From Chryseobacterium sp. JUb7 (lineage in GTDB: Bacteria > Bacteroidota > Bacteroidia > Flavobacteriales > Weeksellaceae), in assembly GCF_024806495.1 (NCBI RefSeq), contig NZ_JANUFF010000004.1:124001-188000 (forward strand): DNA of 64,000 nt. Direction: 5' to 3'. The notes beneath the pieces are model-generated. The model was not told where the DNA came from, searched no databases, and was given only the letters and a program-made list of their open reading frames with translations. The first letter of the stretch is position 1; each line of letters begins with the position of its first letter. The translations under genes were made by a program, and so were the position numbers. Shown here one piece after another: positions 18,586 to 28,168 of this stretch.

Positions 18586-19827
18586 ATGCACGAAAACGCA
18601 TTAATACCAAACTTATTCAGAACAGAGTACAGAAAAATAGTTTCTGTGCTCTGTTCTACATTTGGTATTGATCATATCGAAATTGCCGAAGATATTGTAA
18701 GTGACACTTTCCTTACTGCCACAGAATACTGGAGCATCAGTGGAATTCCCGAAAATCCAACGGCCTGGTTATACACCGTAGCAAAAAATAAATCTAAAAA
18801 TTATTTTAAACGAAATTCTCTTTTTCAGCAGAAAATTTCAACTGAAATAAAATATGCTTCCAACGACCGCGAAGAATTTGAAATCGATCTTTCTCAGAAA
18901 AATATTGCCGACAGCCAACTGGCGATGATGTTTACCATTTGTAATCCTTCCATTTCAAAGGATTCTCAGATTTCTTTAGCCTTAAACTTACTTTGCGGGT
19001 TCGGAACGCAGGAAATTGCAGATGCTTTTTTAATCAATAAAGAAGTGGTTTACAAAAGACTGCAACGTGCCAAGGAAAAATTAAAAACAGAAGGCATTAA
19101 AATAGAACAACCCACTGTTTCACAAATTAATACAAATTTAGAAACCGTTCTTACGACTTTATATTTATTATTTTCCGAAGGCTATTATTCCACATCTCAA
19201 AATACAATTTTACGACAGGATTTTTGCCTTGAAGCCATTCGGTTGACTACTCTTCTCATTGAAAATAAAATGACCAATACTCCGGCAGCGAATGCTCTGT
19301 TATCATTAATGTATTTTCATTCTTCGAGATTTAATGCAAGGTTCAATGAAAAAGGAGAAAGTATTCTGTATGAAGAACAGGATGATAAACTTTGGGATTA
19401 TGACTTAATCGAAAAAGGAATTGAGTATTTAAATCAAAGTGCCGCCGGAAATCTGTTAACGAAATTCCATCTCGAAGCAGCCATTGCTTTTTGGCATACG
19501 AAAAAACAGAATACTGATGAAAAGTGGGAAAATATTCTTCAGTTATACAACCAGCTTTTACAGATCGAGTACTCTCCTATCGCCGCGCTCAACCGCACTT
19601 TTGCTTTTTCAAAAGTAAGAGGAAAATCAGCAGCTATTTCCGAAGCTGCAAAATTAAATCTCACAGAAAATCCTTTTTATTATTCTTTGTTAGGGCATCT
19701 TTATACAGATATTGATGATGTTAAAGCCATTAAAAATTATGAAAAAGCATTGAAGCTTTCCAATTCAAGCTCGGATTCTGTGTCGAGTACGCTGAAAAAA
19801 TATATTGATCAGTTGACGGAAAAATAA
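18586..19827 (+). CDS. ECF sigma factor with C-terminal TPR-like domain (ECF42 type)
   Basis: This is a 413-residue protein, about twice the size of a plain ECF sigma factor. Sigma region 2 lies at about residues 10-85 and region 4 at about 110-165 (LLCGFGTQEIADAFLINKE). A long helical C-terminal part follows, with LYLLFSEGYYS near residue 195 and TPR-like helices to the end. In ECF42 proteins this extension replaces an anti-sigma factor in control. The upstream DGPF/YciI gene fits the group. Likely targets are that gene and the SDR gene before it. Confidence 0.88.
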   Translation: MHENALIPNLFRTEYRKIVSVLCSTFGIDHIEIAEDIVSDTFLTATEYWSISGIPENPTAWLYTVAKNKSKNYFKRNSLFQQKISTEIKYASNDREEFEIDLSQKNIADSQLAMMFTICNPSISKDSQISLALNLLCGFGTQEIADAFLINKEVVYKRLQRAKEKLKTEGIKIEQPTVSQINTNLETVLTTLYLLFSEGYYSTSQNTILRQDFCLEAIRLTTLLIENKMTNTPAANALLSLMYFHSSRFNARFNEKGESILYEEQDDKLWDYDLIEKGIEYLNQSAAGNLLTKFHLEAAIAFWHTKKQNTDEKWENILQLYNQLLQIEYSPIAALNRTFAFSKVRGKSAAISEAAKLNLTENPFYYSLLGHLYTDIDDVKAIKNYEKALKLSNSSSDSVSSTLKKYIDQLTEK

Positions 19828-19931
19828 CTAACAATGAATAAAACACCGATGAAATAAGGATTTCCGTAAGGTCAACCTGATGACTTGTTTTACTTTTGAT
19901 TCTCAAATTTTTGATTTTTAAATATAAAACA

Positions 19932-20489
19932 ATGAAAAAAGTATTACTAATTTTCACACTCGTATTTTTCGGAATGTATTATTCTCAAACGGCTCCAAAA
20001 TTCGAAAATGATACGTTGACCACCTCAACCGGATTTAAAGTATATGAAGGTTTAGACTTAAAAATCGGAACGGGTTCCATGAATGACGGCGATTTCAAAT
20101 TTATCCGAACCAATGCAGGTTCTATATTCAATTATTATTCGACGACTGGTTATCAAGGTTTGGCCAATCAGGCTAATTCTTTCAGAAGAAGCAATTCCGG
20201 ACTGACTTTTAAAGTAAAGAAAATCATGACGCGAGGAAGCAAAAAGAATGGCTTTGTATATTACGTCAAAATCGGCAGCGGATTGATCAACTATGAAATG
20301 GATGTGGAAAATGCGATAAAATCAGGCGAAATTATTGTTCCTGATAAATTTTTACCCAAAGAAAAATCTCAAAATCAAAATTCAGAAACGAAATATGACA
20401 AATTGAAAAAGATAAAAGAATTGAGGGATTCAGGAGTTTTGTCGGAGGAAGAGTTTCAGAAAGAGAAAGATAAAATTATGAAAGAATAA
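19932..20489 (+). CDS. Secreted protein with C-terminal SHOCT domain
   Basis: This 185-residue protein has a signal peptide (about residues 1-18), a globular middle with LKIGTGSMNDGDFKFI, and a C-terminal SHOCT-like helix pair (LKKIKELRDSGVLSEEEF, about residues 157-174). SHOCT segments are short oligomerisation modules. ATG 19932 is chosen so that the signal peptide begins with MKK. A terminator follows nine bases after the stop. Function is unknown. Confidence 0.78.
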   Translation: MKKVLLIFTLVFFGMYYSQTAPKFENDTLTTSTGFKVYEGLDLKIGTGSMNDGDFKFIRTNAGSIFNYYSTTGYQGLANQANSFRRSNSGLTFKVKKIMTRGSKKNGFVYYVKIGSGLINYEMDVENAIKSGEIIVPDKFLPKEKSQNQNSETKYDKLKKIKELRDSGVLSEEEFQKEKDKIMKE

Positions 20490-20497
20490 TTTATAAA

Positions 20498-20526
20498 AAT
20501 GCTCTGATTTTTAGAGCATTTTTTAT
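20498..20526 (+). terminator. Rho-independent terminator
   Basis: The stem aatgctct / agagcatt with a 7-base loop is followed by a T run, directly after the SHOCT gene. Confidence 0.88.
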
Positions 20527-20561
20527 TTTTACAAAAAACAAAATAAAAAAATCCAATCATT

Positions 20562-20999
20562 ATGGCCAAAAATAAAACCACCGAAACGACAGTCAGTGTT
20601 GAAGATTTCGTCAACTCATATGTAGAAAAAGACGAGAAAAAAGCAGACAGTTTTGAATTAATTAGACTGCTGAGCGAATGGTCAGGATTTGAACCTAAAA
20701 TGTGGGGACCAACCATCATCGGATTTGGTAGCTATCATTACAAATATGAAAGCGGACATGAAGGCGACATGCCTTTAATTGGGTTTTCTCCACGCAAAGC
20801 AGAATTTTCACTATATGTTTATTCGCCAACTAAAGAAAGCGAACCTTTATTAAATGACCTTGGAAAATTTAAAATGGGTAAAGCTTGTATTTATATTAAA
20901 AAACTTTCTGATATTAATATTCATACTTTAGAAAAAATTTGCAGAGCAACCATTGCTTATTTAAATGAAAATCATGAATGTGCGTGCAGAGAAAAATAA
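20562..20999 (+). CDS. DUF1801 domain protein
   Basis: This 145-residue cytoplasmic protein has the DUF1801 pattern: an N-terminal VEDFVNSYVEKDEKKADS helix region, MWGPTIIGFGSYHYKYESG (about residues 47-65), then FSPRKAEFSLYV. Relatives have a YdhG-like fold and are linked to iron or metal handling only loosely. It is a single gene between a terminator and the riboswitch leader. No partner is evident. Confidence 0.85.
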   Translation: MAKNKTTETTVSVEDFVNSYVEKDEKKADSFELIRLLSEWSGFEPKMWGPTIIGFGSYHYKYESGHEGDMPLIGFSPRKAEFSLYVYSPTKESEPLLNDLGKFKMGKACIYIKKLSDINIHTLEKICRATIAYLNENHECACREK

Positions 21000-21128
21000 T
21001 GCACACGGATTATTCATAAATTTCTTCCCCATTCCAAAAAACTTCCCGAAATTTGCCATCTGTGCGTTAAATAAAAATCAATGAATTAAAAATTTAAATT
21101 AAAACATACAGTAAAAACTTAGTATAAG

Positions 21129-21250
21129 TTTTCTTCGGGGCAGGGTGCAATTCCCTACCGGCGGTTACAGTCCGCGACTCCTTTTTAATTAAAGGACTGA
21201 TTTGGTGAAATTCCAAAACCGACAGTTAAAGTCTGGATGGGAGAAGAAAA
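21129..21250 (+). promoter_or_regulatory. FMN riboswitch (RFN element)
   Basis: The conserved RFN pieces appear in order: TTCTTCGGGGCAGGG, CAATTCCCTACCGGCGGT, AGTCCGCGA, a variable stem, TTGGTGAAATTCC, ACCGACAGT, and AGTCTGGATGGGAGAAG, which closes stem P1. The ribB start is 95 bases downstream. The connecting region can form a hairpin (cagtgag / ctcattg) that may act as the switching element. FMN binding is expected to lower ribB expression. Confidence 0.95.
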
Positions 21251-21345
21251 TGAAACAATCAGTGAGGCTATTTCAATGGACTCATTGTGTTGTATTTCAT
21301 TTCCATGTACCGAAGTGTATTTTAACTTTCAAAAAGTAAAATAAC

Positions 21346-21996
21346 ATGGAAAAATTATTAGAAAAATTCGGAGCAACACCGAAAGAACGTGTAGAAAAAG
21401 CACTTCTAACATTACAACAGGGGAAAGGCATTCTTTTAGTCGATGATGAAAACCGTGAAAACGAAGGCGACATCATTTTCCCCGCATCCACCATTACAGA
21501 AAAAGACATGGCACTTTTGATCCGCGAATGCAGCGGAATCGTTTGTCTGTGTATTTCAGAGGAAAAAAGCAGGCATTTGAATCTTCGCCCGATGGTGGAA
21601 ACCAACAATTCAAAAAACCAAACCGCATTTACGATTTCCATTGAAGCCAAAGAAGGCGTAGAATCTGGAGTTTCCGCAAAAGACCGTGTCACAACCATCA
21701 AAACAGCGGTTGCTGAAAATGCAGTGGCAGAGCACATTGCAAGTCCGGGACACGTTTTCCCGTTAATTGCAAGAAGAGACGGTGTTTTTGAAAGACGCGG
21801 ACACACGGAAGGAAGTGTAGATTTGGTAAAACTCGCCAATCTGGGTCAGGACGCTGTTTTGTGTGAATTAACCAACGAAGACGGAACTATGGCAAGACTT
21901 CCGGAAATTGTAGATTTCGCAGAAAAAAGAGAAATGACTGTGGTGACCATCGAAGATATTTATTCATACCGAAAAATGATGATCAGCCAGAATTAG
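21346..21996 (+). CDS. ribB: 3,4-dihydroxy-2-butanone 4-phosphate synthase
   Basis: This 216-residue enzyme converts ribulose 5-phosphate to 3,4-dihydroxy-2-butanone 4-phosphate and formate in riboflavin synthesis. It carries the acidic loop [10 protein letters not shown] (about residues 32-41), the region ending [11 protein letters not shown], and [11 protein letters not shown] near its C terminus. It is a stand-alone RibB with no fused GTP cyclohydrolase II domain. An FMN riboswitch precedes it. No other rib gene is in the window, so it is regulated as a single gene. Confidence 0.96.
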   Translation: MEKLLEKFGATPKERVEKALLTLQQGKGILLVDDENRENEGDIIFPASTITEKDMALLIRECSGIVCLCISEEKSRHLNLRPMVETNNSKNQTAFTISIEAKEGVESGVSAKDRVTTIKTAVAENAVAEHIASPGHVFPLIARRDGVFERRGHTEGSVDLVKLANLGQDAVLCELTNEDGTMARLPEIVDFAEKREMTVVTIEDIYSYRKMMISQN

Positions 21997-22005
21997 GAAT
22001 TGAAT

Positions 22006-22090
22006 GGGAAGATGGAGACTGAAAGTTAACATTATTGTAGATATTTTTCTGCATTGAAACTTCTAACACCCAGTTTCCGACTTCAAGTCA
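22006..22090. repeat. Pair of degenerate GGAAG-type tracts in opposite orientation
   Basis: The run gggaagatggagactgaaag at 22006-22025 is followed by a pyrimidine-rich counterpart at about 22058-22088 (cttctaacacc / gtttccgacttc). They lie between the ribB stop and its terminator and belong to the tract family listed under 39608. Confidence 0.35.
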
Positions 22091-22110
22091 CAGAGATCAA
22101 CGCACAGAAT

Positions 22111-22140
22111 AACCGTTCATTTTTTTGAGCGGTTTTTTCA
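22111..22140 (+). terminator. Rho-independent terminator after ribB
   Basis: The stem aaccgttc / gagcggtt is followed by a run of six T residues. Confidence 0.75.
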
Positions 22141-22231
22141 TTTTGAATTTCTTATTAAAATTAAGTTATCATTAAATAAAATTTATTTATGAATATGAGT
22201 TTTTGATTATCTTTAAGCCAAATTAAGGATT

Positions 22232-23212
22232 ATGAAAAAAACTCTATTTTTTATGCTGACTGCTTATAGCTTATGTTCAGCGCAAACTACGATTACAAAA
22301 GCATTTAACGACCCTGTAGCAGGTGAAACTGTCAACAATTCCAATGTAAACGGAACGGTGGATAATTCTGCAACAGGTAACAACGTCACCTTCAGCAACG
22401 CTTCCTTAACTCAGGGTGCTGCTGCTCCTTCAGCCTATTCTTTGCCTACTCCCGCTGAAATCTCTACTTATCCGGGAACGACCATAAAAATGGTAAACGG
22501 CAGCAATACTATCTTCTATAAAGCAACCGCTTCCAAACTGGAGATCACAGGATTGGTAACACCGGATGCCACTCTGAATTTTTCAACCAATAACGGAACT
22601 TATATTTCGTATCCTGCAGCTTTTGGATATTCGGAAAATGATACAGCATCCGGAACATTCTCTTCTTCGGCAGCTTCTGGAAACTTCAGTGGAAACATTG
22701 TCATTTCTGCTGATGCCGCAGGAACTTTAATTATCGGAACAAAAACTTATACCGGAGTTTTAAGGATAAAATCTATACAGACTTTTAACTTAACAGTAAG
22801 TGGTTTCCCGGTAGGAACTGTTACCAATACAGCTTATATGTATTACAACAGTACGTATAAATTCCCGTTGCTTTCTTCAACAAGTGCGAATATCAACGTA
22901 CCGGCTTTAGGTATGAATCAAACTACGGTGGGTGCTCAGGCTTTAAATGAAACATTTTTATCGGTTAACGATCATATAGCTAAAAAGCAAAACATTACCA
23001 TCTATCCGAATCCTGCTCAGGATTTTATAAAATTTAAAGGAGAAACCAGCAAGTATTCTAAAGCAAATATTTACAGTTTAGACGGAAAATTAATCAAAAC
23101 TTCAGATTTAAAATCAGGAAGAATTCAGGTATCAGAGTTACCGCCAGCTCCTTATTTTATTGAAGTTTCGGGAACAAACACAAAAGAAGCTACAAAATTC
23201 ATTAAAAAATAG
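22232..23212 (+). CDS. Secreted protein with T9SS sorting domain
   Basis: This 326-residue protein has a signal peptide (about residues 1-17, ending SAQ). A Thr/Ser/Asn-rich beta domain (about residues 20-240) follows, without a recognised enzyme motif. The C-terminal T9SS type A sorting domain (IYPNPAQDFIKF near residue 257, ending KFIKK) is clear. Secretion to the surface or medium is expected. A possible -7 box TATCTTTA lies at 22208-22215. It is a single gene with a terminator after it. Confidence 0.85.
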   Translation: MKKTLFFMLTAYSLCSAQTTITKAFNDPVAGETVNNSNVNGTVDNSATGNNVTFSNASLTQGAAAPSAYSLPTPAEISTYPGTTIKMVNGSNTIFYKATASKLEITGLVTPDATLNFSTNNGTYISYPAAFGYSENDTASGTFSSSAASGNFSGNIVISADAAGTLIIGTKTYTGVLRIKSIQTFNLTVSGFPVGTVTNTAYMYYNSTYKFPLLSSTSANINVPALGMNQTTVGAQALNETFLSVNDHIAKKQNITIYPNPAQDFIKFKGETSKYSKANIYSLDGKLIKTSDLKSGRIQVSELPPAPYFIEVSGTNTKEATKFIKK

Positions 23213-23231
23213 TAGTCACTATAAAAAATAC

Positions 23232-23265
23232 AATCCGCTCAGTTGAATACCGGGCGGATTTTTAT
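23232..23265 (+). terminator. Terminator between convergent genes
   Basis: The stem aatccgc / gcggatt with a 15-base loop is followed by T residues. The TonB receptor gene ends on the other strand at 23283. Confidence 0.65.
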
Positions 23266-23282
23266 TTAATAAGAATAAAAAA

Positions 23283-25367
23283 TTAGAAAGTAGCAGCAGG
23301 AGCTGTGGAGTTATTCAGTTTCTTTTGTAATTCAGTTTTCTTTCCTTTAGAAAAATCATAGCTGAGGCCCAGAATAAACATCGATTTGTTATTCATAATC
23401 TGATTAACACGACTGTAATTCACTAAACTTTCCTGCAGACTTTTCGTCTTATATTCAGAAGGCATTCCGACCCAGTACATTCCGGCCATAAAAGTCCATT
23501 CTTTCTTTTTATAACTGGCAAATACATGATTCTGGTTTTCATTGGTATTTAAAAAAGCTCCATTCAGCGTATAAACAGGAATATTCAACTGATATTGCAG
23601 ACTGAAAGATTTGTATTCTGAAGACAATACCAAATTATTCGCGAGATAATTATTTTTAATTAAAGCTCCACTACTCGTTCGGATCATTTCTGAAGCAGGA
23701 GTTAAGTATAATTTTGCTACCAAAAGACTGTTTCCGAAAGGTTTATAAGAACCCGACAATTGCACACCGAATTGTTGGGAATTTTTAGCATTTTCATAAG
23801 TCAAAGCATATCCAAAATCCTGATCCAGCACATAATATTGATTGATCGTTCGATCTGTATATCTGTAAAATATATTTGCATTAAAATCAAAATACTTGTT
23901 ATTAAATGAATAAATAAAATTATTCGCAAACATCTGCTGAGATTTTAAATAGGGATTTCCTTTCTGTACAATATTTGGAGCCATCTGAACAATATTACTG
24001 CTCAAAGCAGAACTCCACGGACCTATAGGTCTGTAGCTGCTCGTTAAACGGAGACTTTGATTATCTTTCAGCTGGTATCCTAAAATAATTTTCGGAGTAA
24101 ACGACCATTGATCAAAAGTATTCTCTGCACTTTTATTGTGAATATTCGTTAATCCTGCTCCAATACGATAACTGAATTTTTTAACTTTTCCTGAAAATTC
24201 CGTGTAAAAATATTGCTCAAGATAATTGACACTGTATTCTGAAAAGCCGGAAAGGTTCTGAAGATCATTAGAAATATTCGTATTTGAAACACGATATCCC
24301 GAAGATAATTTTCCTGCGTCGAAAGTATGAACATGAGCCAGTTCACCCACAATTCCTGTTTGCCGGGTCTGAAGATTCATATCATTATCAAAAACCGGAT
24401 CTCCCGAAGAAACAACCCATTCCTTAGCCAATTCCAAAGTATTTGTTTTAAATGCAGATCCTACAATATTCACGCTTAGCTCATCTTTTTTTCCGATGTT
24501 TTTTGAAAAATACAGATCTAAAGTAGGCGTTGTATAATCAGACGACCCGTTTTTCAGCATAGCATGCTCTTCCGACAAATGATCCTGAGTAAAAATACTT
24601 TTTCCGTTTCCTTTCACGAAACTTGAATAAATATCTACATTCATTTTAGCCTGAAAAGCGTAATTATCGGGTACCATTCGGGTATATCTTAAGGCTACGT
24701 TCTGATAAGTGTATCCGAAATGATCCTTTTTATTTTCATCTGAACGGTAATGGCTGTTATTAAGCTGATAATCGTAAATACTATTGACTTTTCTATTGTC
24801 ATAATCTCTGAAATTGATAGAATATTCCAAACCTAAATTATTTTTCCCTTTGGTATAATTCGCATAAGCTGCTCCATTAACAAAACCCGTATTTAAAGCA
24901 GAACTTACGTCTGTTCCGAAAACATAGCCTGTTTCGGTAGAACGGGTAATAAGATTCACCACAACATCAGCTCGTGTCGCCCATCTTGCAGGCGGAATAT
25001 CATAATATTCCACTTTTACAACTTCAGAAGGAGCTACACTTCGAATCTGCAGGTCCGTAGCTTCAATTCCGTTGATTAAAAATAAAGTCGTCCCGCCTTT
25101 GGTACTTTTTAATGTATTAGCAATCGGATCGATTTGTAATTCCGGTAAAGTACTCAAAAGATCTTTTGCATAGCGGGCTTTTTCCAATGCCTCTTTATCA
25201 AAGGTATAGACCGATTTATCAGCAAACTGTTTTTTACGTTGGGATTTCAGGATCACTTCCTGAATCTCTTCCGTTTTAGTCTCATCAATCGTGTCTTTTT
25301 TTACATTTTCCTGAGAAAACACCAAAATTCCACATAGAAGAAGCACAGAAAATATAGTTTTTTTCAT
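23283..25367 (-). CDS. TonB-dependent receptor (outer-membrane barrel)
   Basis: This is a 694-residue protein. The signal peptide (about residues 1-18) is followed by a plug domain (about 30-150, with VILKSQRKKQ, LSTLPELQIDP and GGTTLFLINGIEATDL) and a large C-terminal beta-barrel that runs to the end. ATG at 25367 is chosen to place the signal peptide at the N terminus; a longer 721-residue frame is open. No carboxypeptidase-like N-terminal extension is present. Substrate cannot be predicted. It is transcribed away from the barrel-protein gene at 25572. Confidence 0.85.
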   Translation of the reverse strand: MKKTIFSVLLLCGILVFSQENVKKDTIDETKTEEIQEVILKSQRKKQFADKSVYTFDKEALEKARYAKDLLSTLPELQIDPIANTLKSTKGGTTLFLINGIEATDLQIRSVAPSEVVKVEYYDIPPARWATRADVVVNLITRSTETGYVFGTDVSSALNTGFVNGAAYANYTKGKNNLGLEYSINFRDYDNRKVNSIYDYQLNNSHYRSDENKKDHFGYTYQNVALRYTRMVPDNYAFQAKMNVDIYSSFVKGNGKSIFTQDHLSEEHAMLKNGSSDYTTPTLDLYFSKNIGKKDELSVNIVGSAFKTNTLELAKEWVVSSGDPVFDNDMNLQTRQTGIVGELAHVHTFDAGKLSSGYRVSNTNISNDLQNLSGFSEYSVNYLEQYFYTEFSGKVKKFSYRIGAGLTNIHNKSAENTFDQWSFTPKIILGYQLKDNQSLRLTSSYRPIGPWSSALSSNIVQMAPNIVQKGNPYLKSQQMFANNFIYSFNNKYFDFNANIFYRYTDRTINQYYVLDQDFGYALTYENAKNSQQFGVQLSGSYKPFGNSLLVAKLYLTPASEMIRTSSGALIKNNYLANNLVLSSEYKSFSLQYQLNIPVYTLNGAFLNTNENQNHVFASYKKKEWTFMAGMYWVGMPSEYKTKSLQESLVNYSRVNQIMNNKSMFILGLSYDFSKGKKTELQKKLNNSTAPAATF

Positions 25368-25571
25368 ATCAGCAATAGAATAATATACAGTAATGACAGT
25401 CAATATCCGGTATTTGTTACATACGCAGCAAATTGAAATTATAAACACAATCGTAAATAACTCATAAACAGAAATTTATTTTTTCACAAAAAAGTGTTTT
25501 TTTTTCACCTTTGCCCGTTTTTTGCTGTTGCCTCAATAACCATCACTTTATATTAATGAAAATTTACGATT

Positions 25572-26324
25572 ATGAAAAAGCATCTCACCTTAGTATTTTG
25601 CTCACTTCTCTTATCGGAAGTGAATGCCCAGGAAGCTAATGCTGTTTCTTCAGAAAAGCTCAATATTATTAAGACCAACGTTACAGCTTATGCATTTAGA
25701 AATATCAATTTAACGTACGAAAGATCATTCAACAAATGGCTGTCGGTAAATATGGGATTTGGGACGATGCCCGAGGGAAAAGTACCGTTTATCAATTCAT
25801 TTTTAAATGATGAAGATGAAAAAAGATTTCAGAATCTCGAAGTAAAAGCCTTCAATTTCACCATTGAACCTCGTGTATATATTGGTCACGGCTATGGTAA
25901 GGGGTTTTATTTTGCTCCTTATTACCGGTATTCAAAAGTTACTTCGAATACGTTCGACTTTTACTATGATTACAATTTCAGCGGAACAACCTATGAGATT
26001 CCCTTAAAGGGTTATGGAGATACCCGTGGGCACAGCGGCGGCTTAATGGTCGGGGTTCAGTTTTTTCTTACAAGAAGCCAGAATCTCGTCCTTGATTTCT
26101 GGATTGCAGGAGCTCATTACGGTAGTGGCAATGGTGAGTTTACAATGACCAGCGATGTCGTCCTTACTCCCGACATGCAGGCACAGCTGAAACAGGAAAT
26201 TGAAAATCTGGATATCCCTGTTGTCAATTATTCTGTAGAAACCAATGCCAATGGTGCTGTCATAAAAGTTGACGGACCGTGGCTGGGCTTCAGAAGCGGA
26301 TTATCTCTGGGATATCGATTTTAG
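25572..26324 (+). CDS. Outer-membrane beta-barrel protein (DUF3575-like)
   Basis: This is a 250-residue protein with a signal peptide (about residues 1-19, ending NAQ) and alternating strands typical of a small barrel (NVTAYAFRNINLTYERSFN near residue 36). A glycine- and tyrosine-rich middle follows, and the terminal strand ends LSLGYRF with a final aromatic residue. It resembles Chryseobacterium proteins annotated as DUF3575. The divergent TonB receptor may share the 200-base control region. Function is unknown. Confidence 0.72.
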   Translation: MKKHLTLVFCSLLLSEVNAQEANAVSSEKLNIIKTNVTAYAFRNINLTYERSFNKWLSVNMGFGTMPEGKVPFINSFLNDEDEKRFQNLEVKAFNFTIEPRVYIGHGYGKGFYFAPYYRYSKVTSNTFDFYYDYNFSGTTYEIPLKGYGDTRGHSGGLMVGVQFFLTRSQNLVLDFWIAGAHYGSGNGEFTMTSDVVLTPDMQAQLKQEIENLDIPVVNYSVETNANGAVIKVDGPWLGFRSGLSLGYRF

Positions 26325-26383
26325 CATCAAAAAATATATTTAAACATTTTGACAGGTAAGGGAAAAAGAAATATCTTTCCCTT

Positions 26384-27676
26384 ATGAATTCATCACAAAT
26401 CACCACCGCCCAAAGAATCAAGGCGATTGTCGGCGGATCGATAGGAAATCTTGTAGAATGGTATGACTGGTATGCGTATGCCGCATTTGCCATCTATTTT
26501 TCGCATTCTTTTTTTCCGGATTCGGATCTTACGGCGCAATTATTAAATACAGCAGGAATTTTCGCTGTAGGTTTTTTAATGCGACCTGTCGGAGGCTGGC
26601 TTTTCGGAAGTATTGCTGACAGAATCGGAAGAAAAAAAGCCATGACCCTTTCCGTTTTACTGATGTCATTCGGATCTCTACTGATTGCGTTGACACCAAC
26701 ATATAAAACAATAGGCGTTCTGGCCCCCCTGTTATTATTAGTAGCACGCCTTTTACAAGGCTTAAGTGTGGGTGGCGAATATGGAGTTTCTGCGACCTAC
26801 CTCAGCGAGATGGCAACAAGTGAAAGAAGAGGGTTTTATTCGAGTTTTCAATATGTCACCCTGATTGGCGGGCAGCTGATTGCGTTGGGAATTCAGTTGA
26901 TTTTACAGAAACTATTATTAACGGAAGCTCAACTGGAAGATTGGGGCTGGAGAATTCCTTTTGTCATCGGAGCCTTACTTTCTGTCATTGCATTATATTT
27001 AAGAGCCAATCTTCATGAAACCGAAGCTTTTGAAAATAAAAAACAGGTTGATGAAAAGAAAAAAGGATCAATAAAAGAGCTTTTAAAACACCCGAAAGCC
27101 TTAATTACAGTAGTTGGATTAACGCTTGGCGGAACACTGGCATTTTATACCTACACCACCTATATGCAAAAATTCCTGGTGAATACGGTTCATCTTACAA
27201 AGGAAGAATCTACCTTAATTTCTTTTATTTCATTATTTATTTTTGCCTGTTTACAGCCGGTTTTTGGCGCTTTATCGGATAAAATCGGAAGAAGACCTTT
27301 ATTATTAAGTTTCGGAATATTAGGAACAGTTTTCACGTATCCGCTTTTAAATGCCTTAAGTACAACGACATCAATGTGGGGCGCTTTCTTTTTAATTATG
27401 TCTGCATTAATTATCGTGAGTGGTTATACTTCTATAAACGCTGTGGTAAAAGCAGAACTTTTCCCTTCGGAAGTAAGAGCTCTCGGTGTGGGATTACCGT
27501 ATGCATTAACGGTTGCTATTTTTGGAGGAACGGCAGAATATATTGCTCTTTGGTTTAAACAGGCTCATGTAGAACATTATTTCTACTGGTATATTACAGC
27601 GTGTATTTTCTTTTCATTCATTGTTTATGCAACGATGAAAGATACTAAGAAAAACTCGACACTGGATAAAGACTGA
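26384..27676 (+). CDS. MFS transporter, metabolite:H+ symporter (KgtP-like)
   Basis: This 430-residue membrane protein has 12 predicted helices. It carries the MHS-family signature GGSIGNLVEWYDWYAYAAFA (about residues 17-36), the loop 2-3 motif GSIADRIGRKKAM, and LLQGLSVGGEYG. These match alpha-ketoglutarate and related organic-acid/H+ symporters. Length is normal. It is a single gene; a perfect terminator stem separates it from a convergent small gene. The exact substrate is uncertain, and proline/betaine or dicarboxylates are possible. Confidence 0.88.
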   Translation: MNSSQITTAQRIKAIVGGSIGNLVEWYDWYAYAAFAIYFSHSFFPDSDLTAQLLNTAGIFAVGFLMRPVGGWLFGSIADRIGRKKAMTLSVLLMSFGSLLIALTPTYKTIGVLAPLLLLVARLLQGLSVGGEYGVSATYLSEMATSERRGFYSSFQYVTLIGGQLIALGIQLILQKLLLTEAQLEDWGWRIPFVIGALLSVIALYLRANLHETEAFENKKQVDEKKKGSIKELLKHPKALITVVGLTLGGTLAFYTYTTYMQKFLVNTVHLTKEESTLISFISLFIFACLQPVFGALSDKIGRRPLLLSFGILGTVFTYPLLNALSTTTSMWGAFFLIMSALIIVSGYTSINAVVKAELFPSEVRALGVGLPYALTVAIFGGTAEYIALWFKQAHVEHYFYWYITACIFFSFIVYATMKDTKKNSTLDKD

Positions 27677-27691
27677 TATACTTACTAAAAT

Positions 27692-27726
27692 AAATTGGCG
27701 GCTCAGGGAATCTGAGCCGCCAATTT
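27692..27726. terminator. Bidirectional terminator
   Basis: A perfect 15-base stem (aaattggcggctcag with its complement) encloses a 5-base loop between two convergent genes. A/T runs flank both sides. Confidence 0.9.
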
Positions 27727-27733
27727 ATTTATT

Positions 27734-27946
27734 TTAATGATAAGCTTGTCTAAACTTTTCAATGATATTATCCAGATTATGACGCTGTACATACACACTC
27801 TTCACCTCTTCGTACCGTGGAGATTTGTAAAAAACCTCATGGAAATCCATACTTCCGTTTCCTACTTTTACAACTTTCTGTACTTCGATATTTAATTTTT
27901 TCAATTCCTCTTTAAAGCTGTGGAATTCATCTTGAATGTTATTCAT
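27734..27946 (-). CDS. Small hypothetical protein
   Basis: This is a 70-residue cytoplasmic protein, largely helical and charged (EELKKLNIEVQKVVKVGN near residues 13-30). It fits tightly against a bidirectional terminator and begins with a plausible MNN start. A shadow frame is unlikely, because no gene lies opposite. I recognise no family. Confidence 0.6.
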   Translation of the reverse strand: MNNIQDEFHSFKEELKKLNIEVQKVVKVGNGSMDFHEVFYKSPRYEEVKSVYVQRHNLDNIIEKFRQAYH

Positions 27947-28132
27947 TTATATTTTTTGGATTTTAGGGTTAAAAATATCTTTTCATGCAAACACCCTACC
28001 AATTTTATAGAGGATGAAGCTTAATTTCCATTAAAATTAATAAATCTTTAACATAAAAACAAGGGTTTAGTGTATTTTTTATGTTATTTTGAAAAAAAAT
28101 CACTTATTTATTTCTAATCCTTATACAATACG

Positions 28133-28140
28133 TACATTTG
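28133..28140 (+). promoter_or_regulatory. -7 promoter box (TACATTTG)
   Basis: A full match to TAnnTTTG lies 28 bases before the DUF4919 start. No TTG at good spacing was found. Confidence 0.45.
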
Positions 28141-28168
28141 TTGACTATAAAAAAAGCTTGTATTAACC

